From: Halochromatium sp.
GTDB lineage: Bacteria > Pseudomonadota > Gammaproteobacteria > Chromatiales > Chromatiaceae
Length of the DNA stretch: 64,000 bases
Assembly (NCBI GenBank): GCA_010912705.1
Contig: POWB01000001.1
Span: forward strand, 248,001 to 312,000
Direction: 5' to 3'
The translations under genes were made by a program, and so were the position numbers. The notes beneath the pieces were generated by a model that saw only the letters and a program-made list of their open reading frames with translations, was not told the origin of the DNA and did not search any database. Every line of letters begins with the position of its first letter. The first letter of the stretch is position 1. Positions 42,094 through 51,500 of the stretch are shown piece by piece.

Positions 42094-42291
42094 TTAGGCT
42101 TTGGCCCACTTGGAGAAGTTATCAGTGTTCTTCTCCTCACCGTCGCCATAACCAGCCTCATAGGCCTCGGTCAAGCGCTGCTCTTCGCGCTTCGGATTCT
42201 GCAGAAAGCCGCATTGCCAGCCCTGGATGTACTCGTCGTCGACGCCGAGCTGCTCCATCTTGGTGACAGCGTCGTAGTAAAACTGGTTCAT
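42094..42291 (-). CDS. Small acidic conserved-looking protein, unknown
   Basis: The 65-aa product (MNQFYYDAVTKMEQLGVDDE, then YIQGWQCGFLQNP and EAYEAGYGDGEEKNTDNF) looks like a genuine small cytosolic protein. It is rich in aromatic and acidic residues, has one Cys, and ends in KWAKA. I have an impression of similar small proteins in purple sulfur bacteria, but cannot name a family. A perfect 8-bp dyad lies 50-78 nt upstream. Confidence 0.6.
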   Translation of the reverse strand: MNQFYYDAVTKMEQLGVDDEYIQGWQCGFLQNPKREEQRLTEAYEAGYGDGEEKNTDNFSKWAKA

Positions 42292-42666
42292 CGTCCACTC
42301 TCCGGTCAGCTGTTGAGATTCGGTTGCAAATCTTATGGTTGCGGCTGCTATTAAAGACTAGGCAGCCGCCTGATCCAAGCCCTTGACGGGAGCGCTTCGG
42401 ACCGGTTGCCGAACCGCCTCGCGCGCAGGGGATCTCCACAACGCGCACTCGCCCGAATCTGGCTTAACGGATAAGAATACCGCTTCTTTCTAATGTATAC
42501 CAGCGTTAGGGCATTCGTTGTGCTGTGGCAAGCGCTCATCAGGCGATCTCGCTTGCGATTGGTCGCAGGACAACCCAACCTCTGGTGAGGGTAGCGCTGC
42601 TCGCAGCCATGCAATTGTCTCTACCTGCGCTTCAAAGCCTGCTTGCCGATAGGAGAATCCCTAATT
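42292..42666. other. Intergenic region (375 nt) between divergent genes
   Basis: It contains the perfect inverted repeat GCGGCTGC (42341-42348) / GCAGCCGC (42362-42369) with a 13-nt loop, plus the smaller TTCGG/CCGAA dyad near 42395. It must contain the promoters of the small protein (minus) and of the MoxR-VWA pair (plus). I could not place either promoter confidently. Confidence 0.5.
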
Positions 42667-43710
42667 ATGCGTCCCGCTCAGCTGTTATCCGTCCTCGAGC
42701 GCGAGCTCACAAGCGCCGCGGAGGGGCATCATACGCCGGTCATGCTGTGGGGGCCGCCCGGGGTTGGCAAATCACAGATGATCGCACTGGTCGCTGAACG
42801 CCACCAGGTCTCGGTGATCGATATCCGGCTCTCACAGATGGAGCCCAGTGATCTCCGCGGCATCCCATTCCGGGTCGACCGACATGTCGAATGGGCCGTT
42901 CCCGCACTGCTGCCCGATGCAGAGCGTCACGGCGAGACCGGCATCCTGTTCTTAGACGAGATCACCTCGGCGCCTCCAGCAGTCTCCGCCGCGGCCTACC
43001 AGTTGATCCTTGATCGCCGGCTCGGCGAGTATCAGGTCCCTGCACACTGGGCGATCTTCGCCGCCGGCAATCGCCAGGGCGACCGCGGTGTTACCTATAG
43101 CATGCCGGCCCCGCTGGCGAACCGTTTCTCGCACTTCGAGGTCGACACACACCTAGACGACTGGGTCGCTTGGGCCTATGCCAAGGGCATCGATGAGCGC
43201 GTGATCGCCTTCCTGCGCTTTCGCCCTGAACTCTTGTTCGACTTCGATCCCGCGCACAATCCAGTCGCCTTCCCATCCCCGCGCTCCTGGGAATTTGCCC
43301 ATCGCGCGCTACAGAAATTTCAACATGATCCGCAACTGCTGCAAGGCACCTTGCAGGCCTGTGTTGGCCCAGCCGCCGGGATCGAACTCTCCGCCTTCGT
43401 CGCCAGTGTCGATCAGATGCCGGATCTTGATGCCATCTGTCAGGGCGAAACGGTCCCGGTACCAAGCGAGATCGATCTCCAATATGCCGTTGCGGCAGCC
43501 TTGGTTGGTAAGGCCATCCGTGCCCGCGGCAGCGCCGAACAGCAGACCGTAATTGGCAACATCCTGACCTATGCCGGACGCTTCCCGCAACGCGAGATGG
43601 GCGTCATGCTGGTCTCCGACCTGCATCGCGCCATCGGTAGCGACCTGTTTGAGGTTCCGGCCTTCGCCGACTGGGCAAATGCCATTGCTGACGTCATGCT
43701 CTATCACTGA
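42667..43710 (+). CDS. MoxR-type AAA+ ATPase
   Basis: ATG 42667 (MRPAQLLSVLERELTSAAEG), with AGGAG ahead, gives 347 aa. Walker A is GPPGVGKS (about residues 29-36), Walker B ILFLDEITS (about 97-105), and sensor 1 lies in FAAGNRQGD. The MoxR/CbbQ group works with VWA-domain partners to remodel or insert cofactors into protein complexes; the next gene encodes such a partner. The target is unknown. Confidence 0.85.
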   Translation: MRPAQLLSVLERELTSAAEGHHTPVMLWGPPGVGKSQMIALVAERHQVSVIDIRLSQMEPSDLRGIPFRVDRHVEWAVPALLPDAERHGETGILFLDEITSAPPAVSAAAYQLILDRRLGEYQVPAHWAIFAAGNRQGDRGVTYSMPAPLANRFSHFEVDTHLDDWVAWAYAKGIDERVIAFLRFRPELLFDFDPAHNPVAFPSPRSWEFAHRALQKFQHDPQLLQGTLQACVGPAAGIELSAFVASVDQMPDLDAICQGETVPVPSEIDLQYAVAAALVGKAIRARGSAEQQTVIGNILTYAGRFPQREMGVMLVSDLHRAIGSDLFEVPAFADWANAIADVMLYH

Positions 43711-43778
43711 AACAATATCAGTAATAACAGATTCACGACCGCCCAGACTTTATCTCAACGGCTCGGATTAGAACCTCC

Positions 43779-45143
43779 ATGGCTGCAGATTTCATTGGCG
43801 ATATCCAGCGTCACCCCCAGGGTGAATGCCCCAGCGAGGTTGCGCCGAGCCTCGATGCCCAAGACCTGCGCGCAATCGAGACCAAGCTCTCATCCGCCCG
43901 CACCCGGCTGATCCTGGACAAGCCCTTTCTCGGCGCACTCGTGCTCCGCTTGCCCATGCAGCCGGCCAGCCATGACTGGTGCCCAACCACGGCGACCGAC
44001 GCCCGCGCCTTCTACTACAACCCTGAATACATCGACGCGCTCACACTCGATGAGACCCAATTCATGCTCGCGCATGAGGCGCTGCATTGCGCACTCTCTC
44101 ATTTCGCGCGGCGCCAGCATCGCATCAAGCACCGTTGGGATCTGGCCTGTGACTATGCCATCAACCCTTTACTGGTCGACGATGGCCTAAAGCCACCACC
44201 GAACGCACTGCTGATGCCGATGTACAAAGGCATGACAGCCGAGGAGATCTATCCACTGATCGACGACAACGATCAGTCCGAAACCCTCGACACCCACGCC
44301 TATGATCGCGACGCGGACGGCCAAGGTCAGCACTCGGGGATGGATGAGCAGGACCTCCAAGATCAGCAGCGCCAGACCCAGGCCGATACGGGGAGCAAGG
44401 GCCAAGGCACCCCGCAGCAAGGACAACAACCCGATCAGAATCCAGGCCGCGGCCAGCAAGCGCCAGAGACCGCGCCGAGCGCAAGCACTGCGCCGCCACC
44501 GCTCACCCCAGACGAGCAAGAAACCCTGCAGGTACAATGGCAACAGCGCATGGCAGGCGCCGCGCAACAGGCGTTACAGGCCGGCCGACTGGGCGGCGAA
44601 CTGAAGCGCATGATCGACCATCTGCTGCAGCCTCAGCTGCCTTGGCGCATGCTCTTGGCAAGGTACATGAACGCCCTCTCACGCCACGATTACAGCTGGT
44701 CGCGACCGTCCCGCCGCGAAGGTGATCACATCCTGCCCAGCCTACGCAGCCAGCGCATCGATCTGGTCGTCGCCGTGGATACCTCGGGCTCGATCAAGGA
44801 CGCCGAGGTGCAGGAATTCATCGACGAGATCGACGCGCTCAAGGCCCAGGTACAGGCACAGGTCACCCTGCTACCCTGTGATAGCGCGCTCGCTCCGGGC
44901 GCCCCCTTTCGCTTCGAGCCATGGGAACGTTTCCAACGCCCGCGTGATCTGATCGGAGGTGGCGGCACCAACTTCAGACCCGTATTCCAATGGGTCGACC
45001 AGCAGGGGCTCAGCCCAGACCTGCTGGTCTACTTCACCGACGCCCAAGGCGCCTTCCCAGAACAGGAGCCAGCCTACCCGGTGATCTGGCTAGTCAAGGG
45101 TCGCGGCGAAGTGCCCTGGGGGCAGCGTGTGCAGCTGAATTGA
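43779..45143 (+). CDS. DUF2201-like protein: metallopeptidase-like domain plus VWA-like domain
   Basis: The 454-aa protein has an N-terminal zinc-peptidase-like domain with HEALH at about residues 99-103 and CDYAINPLLVD after it. A Gln/Gly/Pro-rich linker follows (about 185-245), then a C-terminal VWA-like domain with a MIDAS start AVDTSGSIKDAEV and GGGGTNFRP. This is the DUF2201 architecture usually paired with a MoxR ATPase, here 68 nt upstream. It is predicted cytosolic. Whether the HExxH is active is unknown. Confidence 0.85.
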   Translation: MAADFIGDIQRHPQGECPSEVAPSLDAQDLRAIETKLSSARTRLILDKPFLGALVLRLPMQPASHDWCPTTATDARAFYYNPEYIDALTLDETQFMLAHEALHCALSHFARRQHRIKHRWDLACDYAINPLLVDDGLKPPPNALLMPMYKGMTAEEIYPLIDDNDQSETLDTHAYDRDADGQGQHSGMDEQDLQDQQRQTQADTGSKGQGTPQQGQQPDQNPGRGQQAPETAPSASTAPPPLTPDEQETLQVQWQQRMAGAAQQALQAGRLGGELKRMIDHLLQPQLPWRMLLARYMNALSRHDYSWSRPSRREGDHILPSLRSQRIDLVVAVDTSGSIKDAEVQEFIDEIDALKAQVQAQVTLLPCDSALAPGAPFRFEPWERFQRPRDLIGGGGTNFRPVFQWVDQQGLSPDLLVYFTDAQGAFPEQEPAYPVIWLVKGRGEVPWGQRVQLN

Positions 45144-45206
45144 AAGCTGAAGGCTGAAGGCTGAAGGCTGAAGGCTGAAGGCTGAAGGCTGAAGGCTGAA
45201 GGCTGC
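45144..45206. repeat. Heptanucleotide tandem repeat (AGGCTGA)n
   Basis: Seven perfect AGGCTGA units (45151-45199) are flanked by one-mismatch units AAGCTGA (45144-45150) and AGGCTGC (45200-45206). The array begins at the base after the stop codon of the VWA-like gene. Confidence 0.95.
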
Positions 45207-45273
45207 TAATTATGACTGAATTGATGATGGGAGACTCTATCGCTCTCGCTGTTGGCGCTGAAGCGTTGCTGAA

Positions 45274-46800
45274 ATGACGTCTTTTTCTAATATGGGCCGA
45301 CCTCAGTTTGAAAGGCCCCGACTTCAACGTCGGTGCTCTCCGCATTGGCTTGCCCGACGGCCTGTCTTGTCCCTGGCCATGGCCTTCTTGCTTGTTATCT
45401 TGCCTAGCAGTGGGCCGGCAGACCCCTTTGCGCTACCGGATTTCGGTAGCTCAGCGGACACCCTGATGTCGCGTGCCGAGGAGCGCGATCTCGGCCAGGA
45501 ATTCATGAAGTGGGTGCGCAAGGCGCTGCCGATCTCAGCCGATCCCGTTCTCACCGACTATGTCCAGACCCTAGGCCAGCAGTTGGTTGCCTCGAGCGGA
45601 AACCCTGGTCGTTACGAGTTTTTCCTGATCGAAGAGCCCAGTGTGAATGCCTTCGCTGGCCCTGATGGCCATATCGGGGTCTTTGCCGGGCTTATCTTGG
45701 CCTCGCAAACCGAGGGCGAGCTAGCAGCCGTGCTCGCGCATGAGCTCGCGCACGTCAGTCAAGATCACCTAATGCGCAGCTTCGAGTCGCAGCGGCAGAT
45801 GGCCCTGCCGGCCACGGCACTGCTGCTAGCCGCCGCCGTGCTCGGGGCTACCGTAGATGCCAATATCGGCGCTGCCGGGCTCATGGGCATTCAAGGGGCT
45901 GCGGCGCAGAAGCAGATCAACTTTACCCGGGCGAATGAAGAAGAGGCTGACCGCATCGGCATCGACACCCTCGCGCGCGCCGGCCATAACCCCTACGCAA
46001 TGCCAGGCTTCTTTCAACGCCTCGCCAAGACCACCCGCGTATCGGACAGCGAGGCGCCCGAGTTCCTCCGCACCCATCCGGTAACCACCAGCCGCATCGC
46101 GGATGCCATGAATCGCGCCCGCCAATACGGTGTCCGCCAGCGCCCCGATAGCCTTCGCTTCCACTTAGCGCGCGCCAACCTCCGCCAGCGCAGCGAATCC
46201 AATCCAGCACGCGCGGTTGAGCACTTCGCCAAGACACTCGAGCAAGGCCGTTATCGTGATGAGACCGCACAGCGCTATGGCTATGCATTAGCCTTGGCGC
46301 GTGCCGGCCGCCTCAAGGCCGCCCGCAGCCAGCTCGAGCCACTGCTCGAGCAGCATCCATCGCAAACCGAATTCCTCGTGCTAGGCGCCGAACTTGATCG
46401 CCGCAGCGGCAACCCACAGCAAGCCGTGCGTGACCTCAAAGGGCCAGTTGGCCTATCACCCGGAAATTGGCCACTGAATCAAGCCTATGCAGAGTCGCTA
46501 ATGGCCGCTTCGCAGCCAGCGCAAGCGCTTGCCGCACTGCAGCGTTTTGTCGCGGTGCGGCCGGATATCGCACCGATCTATGAGCTGATGGCGGATGCAG
46601 CCGGAAAGTCGGGGCAGCGCGCACAGAGCTACCGCTACCGTGCCGAATACTTCTATTCTAGCGATGACCTCGAACCGGCAATCCGGCAGCTTGAGCTGGC
46701 ACTACGCCTCGACGACCTCGACTTCCACCTTGCTTCGAGATTGCAAGTACGCCTAAACGAGCTGCAGGCCCTAGAGCGGGCACGCAAAGAGAGGGACTGA
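45274..46800 (+). CDS. M48 metalloprotease with TPRs (BepA-like)
   Basis: BepA-like proteins are periplasmic metalloprotease-chaperones that maintain outer-membrane beta-barrel assembly. The 508-aa frame contains a basic N-terminus and signal helix (VLSLAMAFLLVILPSSG), zinc motif HELAH at about residues 156-160, the third ligand Glu in NEEEADRIGIDTL, and C-terminal TPR repeats from about residue 290. The N-region before the signal helix is long (about 30 residues), so an internal start at ATG 45292 is possible. It stands alone between the repeat array and soxYZ. Confidence 0.9.
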   Translation: MTSFSNMGRPQFERPRLQRRCSPHWLARRPVLSLAMAFLLVILPSSGPADPFALPDFGSSADTLMSRAEERDLGQEFMKWVRKALPISADPVLTDYVQTLGQQLVASSGNPGRYEFFLIEEPSVNAFAGPDGHIGVFAGLILASQTEGELAAVLAHELAHVSQDHLMRSFESQRQMALPATALLLAAAVLGATVDANIGAAGLMGIQGAAAQKQINFTRANEEEADRIGIDTLARAGHNPYAMPGFFQRLAKTTRVSDSEAPEFLRTHPVTTSRIADAMNRARQYGVRQRPDSLRFHLARANLRQRSESNPARAVEHFAKTLEQGRYRDETAQRYGYALALARAGRLKAARSQLEPLLEQHPSQTEFLVLGAELDRRSGNPQQAVRDLKGPVGLSPGNWPLNQAYAESLMAASQPAQALAALQRFVAVRPDIAPIYELMADAAGKSGQRAQSYRYRAEYFYSSDDLEPAIRQLELALRLDDLDFHLASRLQVRLNELQALERARKERD

Positions 46801-47127
46801 GCCATTGACGAAGGCCCAACAACAGATCAACCCTGAATAGTCTTCAGGTTTTCCGCAGTCTATCAAACCATAAATGCGGTTTTCAGTGTCCGACGGATAC
46901 GCTAAGCTTAGTCGATCGGCGAACCGGAAGATTCAAAGGTCGTTTTCCGTCTCGTCTGGCCACCCTGACTTAGCGCCAAGGCAAGCGCTCGGGGTGAGAC
47001 GTTTGATTGGGCGCCGCAACTGGTCATCGACCAGGACCCACTCCGAGGCGCGTGCCCACCGACCCAAAACAACGATCGACCTCCAGCCCCAAAGGCTCCA
47101 ACCCGTGTTCGATAGAGGAGATGTTCC
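46801..47127. other. soxYZ upstream region (327 nt without a gene)
   Basis: No gene is supported here. A small palindrome CTGGTC-ATC-GACCAG lies at 47020-47034, about 95 nt before the soxY ATG, and could bind a regulator. A ribosome site AGGAGATG precedes ATG 47128. A weak TTTTCA-N17-TAAGCT pair is visible near 46877-46905, but I do not trust it as a promoter. Confidence 0.5.
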
Positions 47128-47601
47128 ATGATCGACGCAAAACGTAGAACCCTACTCAAGGGCTCCCTTGGTGTCAGCGCAATCGGCGTCGCCGTCGCTG
47201 CTGGCCTGCTCACCCCTGGCACTGTGCTCGCGAACTGGCCAAAGGCAGCCTTCGCGGCGACCGACACTGATGCTGCCCTCAAGGACCTGCTCGGCAGCGC
47301 ATCCACCGAGAACAGCGACCAAGTCAAGATCAAGGCCCCCGACATCGCTGAGAACGGCGCCGTGGTCCCGGTCACGGTCGAAAGTGACGTCGAAGGTGCC
47401 AAGTCGATCGCCATCATTGCATCTGGCAACGGTACCCCGCTGATTGCCTCGTTCGATCTGGGTGCCGATGCAGTGCCATTCGTATCCACGCGCATCAAGA
47501 TGGCCAAGACCGCCGACGTCGTCGCGGTGGTGCAGACCGAGAGCGGCCTGCTCAGCGCTGCTAAGCCCGTCAAGGTCACTATCGGCGGCTGCGGCGGCTA
47601 A
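47128..47601 (+). CDS. soxY: Sulfur-carrier protein SoxY
   Basis: SoxY carries sulfur intermediates on a C-terminal cysteine during thiosulfate oxidation in the periplasm. The 157-aa precursor has a Tat signal (KRRTLLKG, then a hydrophobic stretch ending at VLA) for export of the folded SoxYZ complex. The C-terminus is the diagnostic GGCGG. The gene is followed after 50 nt by soxZ; no other sox genes are in the window. Confidence 0.97.
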   Translation: MIDAKRRTLLKGSLGVSAIGVAVAAGLLTPGTVLANWPKAAFAATDTDAALKDLLGSASTENSDQVKIKAPDIAENGAVVPVTVESDVEGAKSIAIIASGNGTPLIASFDLGADAVPFVSTRIKMAKTADVVAVVQTESGLLSAAKPVKVTIGGCGG

Positions 47602-47651
47602 CGCCAACGCCCCCTGGCTGTAACCACCGGATAACGAACTGAGGTAAGACA

Positions 47652-47966
47652 ATGGCAGGCAACATTAAAATCCGCGCCAAGACCAGTAACGGTGTGACCA
47701 CCGTGAAATCCCTGATGAGCCACGAGATGGAAACCGGGCTGCGCAAGGACAAGACCACCGGCGAGCCGATCCCAGCACACTTCATCCAAGAAGTCACCGC
47801 AAAATGGAAGGATCAAGTCGTGATGACCGCCTTCTGGAGTGGTGGTGTCTCTAAGAACCCCTATCTGTCGTTCAAATTCAACGGCGGTGAGAAGGGTGAA
47901 GCGATCGAGATCACCTGGGTCGACAATCAGGGTCAGAGCGAGACCGGCACAGCCGAGATCAGCTAA
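47652..47966 (+). CDS. soxZ: Thiosulfate-oxidation carrier partner SoxZ
   Basis: SoxZ binds SoxY and supports its carrier function. The 104-aa protein lacks a signal peptide, as expected, since it is exported with SoxY. Family blocks are LMSHEMETGLRKDKTTGEPI, PAHFIQEVTA and a C-terminal immunoglobulin-like strand region (YLSFKFNGGEKGEAIEITWV). A good GAGGTAAG ribosome site precedes the ATG. Confidence 0.97.
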   Translation: MAGNIKIRAKTSNGVTTVKSLMSHEMETGLRKDKTTGEPIPAHFIQEVTAKWKDQVVMTAFWSGGVSKNPYLSFKFNGGEKGEAIEITWVDNQGQSETGTAEIS

Positions 47967-48059
47967 TCGCTGCCGTGAGGCAGGAGCCGGTTGCACAGAT
48001 TCGCGATGAGCGCGAGCCGGCTCCGTCACTAGGCCCGTTACCGGGCAGCGCCTCAGAGT

Positions 48060-48340
48060 CCAGCCGGCGGGATGCCGGCGACCGGCTTCGGTGTCGGCCT
48101 GCTTGGAAGGCATCAGCAGGGTCAGAAACGGCAGTGCCCACATCCGCTGACTCCAGGGCACAGGCACCAACAGCGCCATCACCAGCCATTCCCCGCCCAG
48201 ACAGCTCACCACCTTGCCCCGGCTCGAGCGCACCGCATCCCGATACACCCCCTTTGGCGCGGATGCGCGGCCCCTGCGCGAGTAGGGTGCCGATCACCAG
48301 CACCTGCGCATGCGCCCAGGTCGGACGGGTAAACAGGACA
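48060..48340 (-). pseudogene. Decayed DDE transposase (IS701-like) fragment
   Basis: On the minus strand two frames carry pieces of a familiar DDE-superfamily transposase. AHAQVLVIGTLLAQGPR (about 48330-48260) is an N-terminal segment. It is followed out of frame by YRDAVRSSRGKVVSCLGGEW and then MALLVPVPWSQRMWALPFLT (about 48250-48110). About 100 residues are missing between the two pieces and the C-terminal half is gone. No terminal inverted repeats were found. It marks the boundary between soxYZ and the helicase island. The family assignment is from memory of these motifs. Confidence 0.7.
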
Positions 48341-48505
48341 GCTCAGGGTTCTAAAACCGCTACAATGATCAACGGCAGGCTGGGCATGGGCGGCACAGTG
48401 TTCCACGTCAGGCGCAAAGGGGATCATCAATCCGCGGCAAGGGTTTCTCTGTCTCCCTGTTGATAAAAAACCACCCGCCGAAACCGACGATCCAACATCT
48501 TTCGA

Positions 48506-51500
48506 ATGACCGATCTCAAGCCATCCTATGAAGCGCTGACCGACGACGAGCGCCGTATCCTGCAAGTCCTCTCCGTCGTCTACGAGCCCATCAACCAGAC
48601 GATCCTACAGCAGATTGTCAGAACCCTTGGCTGGAAGGACGCGCGGGGTAAGTCACTCGCGGCCCTGGTGGCGGCCCCCCTGCGCCAGCGTTTGCTCAAG
48701 TCAGGTTGTCTCCTGGCAACCGAGAGCGGTTTGGTCTGCGCGCGCGAACTCGCTGAGCCGCTGACACGAGAGACGGTGCGCGCGGGGTTATTCAAGGAGA
48801 TTCTGCGCGCCGGTGAGAAGGTCGTGAGCAGTAAGTCGGCATACCATGAGCAAAGCACTCATCCCGATCGGCAGGCGCGGCGCCTCCGGAATGCCCTGTA
48901 CGCAGGGCGCGAGGACGAGGTGCTGAGCCAGCTCGGCCTGCAGAACCACAAGCCCGGCGAGCGCATCCCTGACCGCTCCGGAGTACTGCTGAACCAGATC
49001 TGCACCAGGTCGCTCGATCGCGCCTGGCTTGAGGGCCTCTCGCCCCGGCTGCGTGTGCTGGGCCTCGCCCCGACGCTGGTCGAGGCCGGCTACTGGCTGA
49101 CAGTTCAGCCGGACTTGGAGTCGATCGTTCAGGAGATCCTGACCCCCTTGATTCCGGACTTTCCCGAGGTGTCCCTGGCGCTCGCCGAGCGTTACCTGCT
49201 CGATGGTCGCGCGGCAAAGGCGGCACCCATCCTGGCCGATCAGGCCGGTCAACACACGCTGTCACTGATCGGCTGGCTACACTTCATCCAGGGCCGCTAC
49301 GGGGAGGCGCTCGCCGTCTTCGATCTGCTCCTGACCACGGAGCGGAGTCAGACCCGTCGCCGCAACCTCTATGTTCCCGGTCTGCCAGGGCTGCTGCACA
49401 TCCTCACCCTGCTCCAGCGCGGCGACGCCGAGGATCTGAAGACCGCCAAGCGTCAGATCAACATCGCCTTGCGCGCTCCGGTAACCGACCGCTTCGCCGC
49501 CGCGTTCGCGGTGCTTGAAGGCTTCGTCGGCGTATTGAGCGGAGAGCAGCGCTTCAACGAGGTCACTTGGCTATCAAGTGCGCAGTGCGATGCGTTTCCC
49601 TATCCCTGTCTGCTCCAGGGGCTGATGCTGCATTGGCTCGGTGAGCGGCCCGGCGACGCGATCCTGGCCAGTCTCGTGCAGCACGCTCAGAACGCCAAGG
49701 AGGCGGGCATCCTCTGGTATGCCTGGCAGGGCGCCGATCTGCTGAGCGCGCTCGACGGGCCCATCGACGCGCATGAGCTACCCGAGCGACCCACGGACAT
49801 ACCGACCCTGACCCCTCTGCTCGCGCCCAAGTCGGCTTGGGAGATCACCCTGGAGGCCCTGATCGGACTGGCCGCGAGCGAGGAGAGCCAAGGCTCGACC
49901 GAGACCGCCTCGGATCGGCGTATGGCCTGGGTGATCAGCCTCTACGGCGGCACGGCCCAGCTCGAGCCGCGCGAGCAGAAGCAGTCCAAGCGCGGCGGTT
50001 GGACGCAGGGGCGGCCCGTGGCCCTGTCGCGCTTGGCCGAATCGCCCGAGGAGTTCGACTATCTGAGCGACCAGGACCAGCGCATCGTCGCCGCCATCAC
50101 CCAGGACTACGAGCCGGGCTGGTACGGTCGCTATGGCCGCACCTACTACAGTCTCGACTCCGATCGCGCCCTGCGTGCCGCTGAGGGACATCCCAGGATC
50201 TTTCGTCCAGGCGCCATGGACACCCCGATCGAGCTCGTGTCCGCCGGCCCCGTCCTTGAGGTGCTCAAGCGCAAGGGCGACATCTTGATACGCATCACAC
50301 CCTTTCCGCCCGAGGGCTCGGACCTCCTGGTCCAGGAGGACGGCCCGCAGCGCGTGCGGCTGATCCATTTCGACGCATCGCACCGGCGGATCAGCAAGCT
50401 CCTCGGCGAGCAGGGCCTGAAAGTCCCGCCAAGCGGCAAGGACAAGGTCCTCGATGGCATCGCGGCGGTCGCGCCGATGCTCAGCGTGCACTCAGCCATC
50501 GGTGGAACCGAGCGCATCGCCGAGACACTGGAGGCGGACCAGCGCCCCTATGTCCATCTCAATCCGCTTGATGAGGGCCTGACCATCGAACTCTTCATGC
50601 AGCCCCTGGGCGAGCAGGGTCCGCGGCTGCATCCGGGCAAGGGGATGGCGACGCTCTTCGCTGATCTGGAGGGACGCGCCGTGCAGACCACGCGCGACCT
50701 CTCCGGGGAGCGGCGAGCGGCGCAATCGGTGCTCGACGCCTGCCCGGCACTGCCCGGGAACGACGGCTGGACCTGGACGCTGGAGACCACCGAGGAGGCG
50801 CTGACCGCGCTGGAGCAGCTGCACGGACTCGGCGACGACTTGGTGCTGCAATGGCCCGAGGGCAAGCGCATCGGCCTGACGCCCGAGGTCGACGCCAAGC
50901 GCATGCGCGTGAGCGTGGCCTCGCAGCGCGACTGGCTCGGACTCAAGGGCGAGTTGGGTCTGGAGGACGGGCGCGTGCTCGAGATGCAGCAGCTGCTGGA
51001 TCTGGTCCAGGCCTCGCCGGGACGCTTCATCCGCCTGGGCGAGCGCGAGTACCTCTCGCTGAGCGACGCCCTGCGCAGGCGTCTGGAGAGCCTCGCGCGT
51101 CTGACCGACCGAGGCCGTTTCCATCCCCTGGCCGCCCCAGCGATCGACGAAAGTCTGGAGGGCATGAAGGTCAAGGGCCATGCCCAATGGCGCGCCGCCC
51201 TGGACCGTCTAGCCGAGGCCCGTCATCTGGAGCCCGAGCTGCCCTCGACCCTGCAAGCGGAGTTACGCGACTATCAGGTGGAAGGCTTCCGCTGGCTGGC
51301 GCGGCTCGCCCACTGGGGCGCCGGCGCCTGTCTGGCCGACGACATGGGGCTTGGCAAGACGCTGCAGTCGCTCGCGCTCATCCTCGCGCGCGCGACCGAG
51401 GGGCCGACCCTGGTGCTAGCGCCCATGTCGGTCTGCGCCAACTGGATGGCGGAGGCGATTCGTTTCGCGCCCACGCTTCAGCCCAAGCGCTTCGGCGACG

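Noticed and set aside
46877..46905. Possible soxY promoter
   Set aside because: Both hexamers match the consensus poorly and the position is more than 200 nt from the start.
46908..47652. Minus-strand frames of 223 and 166 codons
   Set aside because: They are antisense to soxY, which has a Tat signal and the GGCGG terminus.
47598..48248. 216-codon minus-strand frame as an intact gene
   Set aside because: Only the first part is transposase-like; the rest runs antisense through soxZ. I kept the transposase relic and dropped the frame as a gene.
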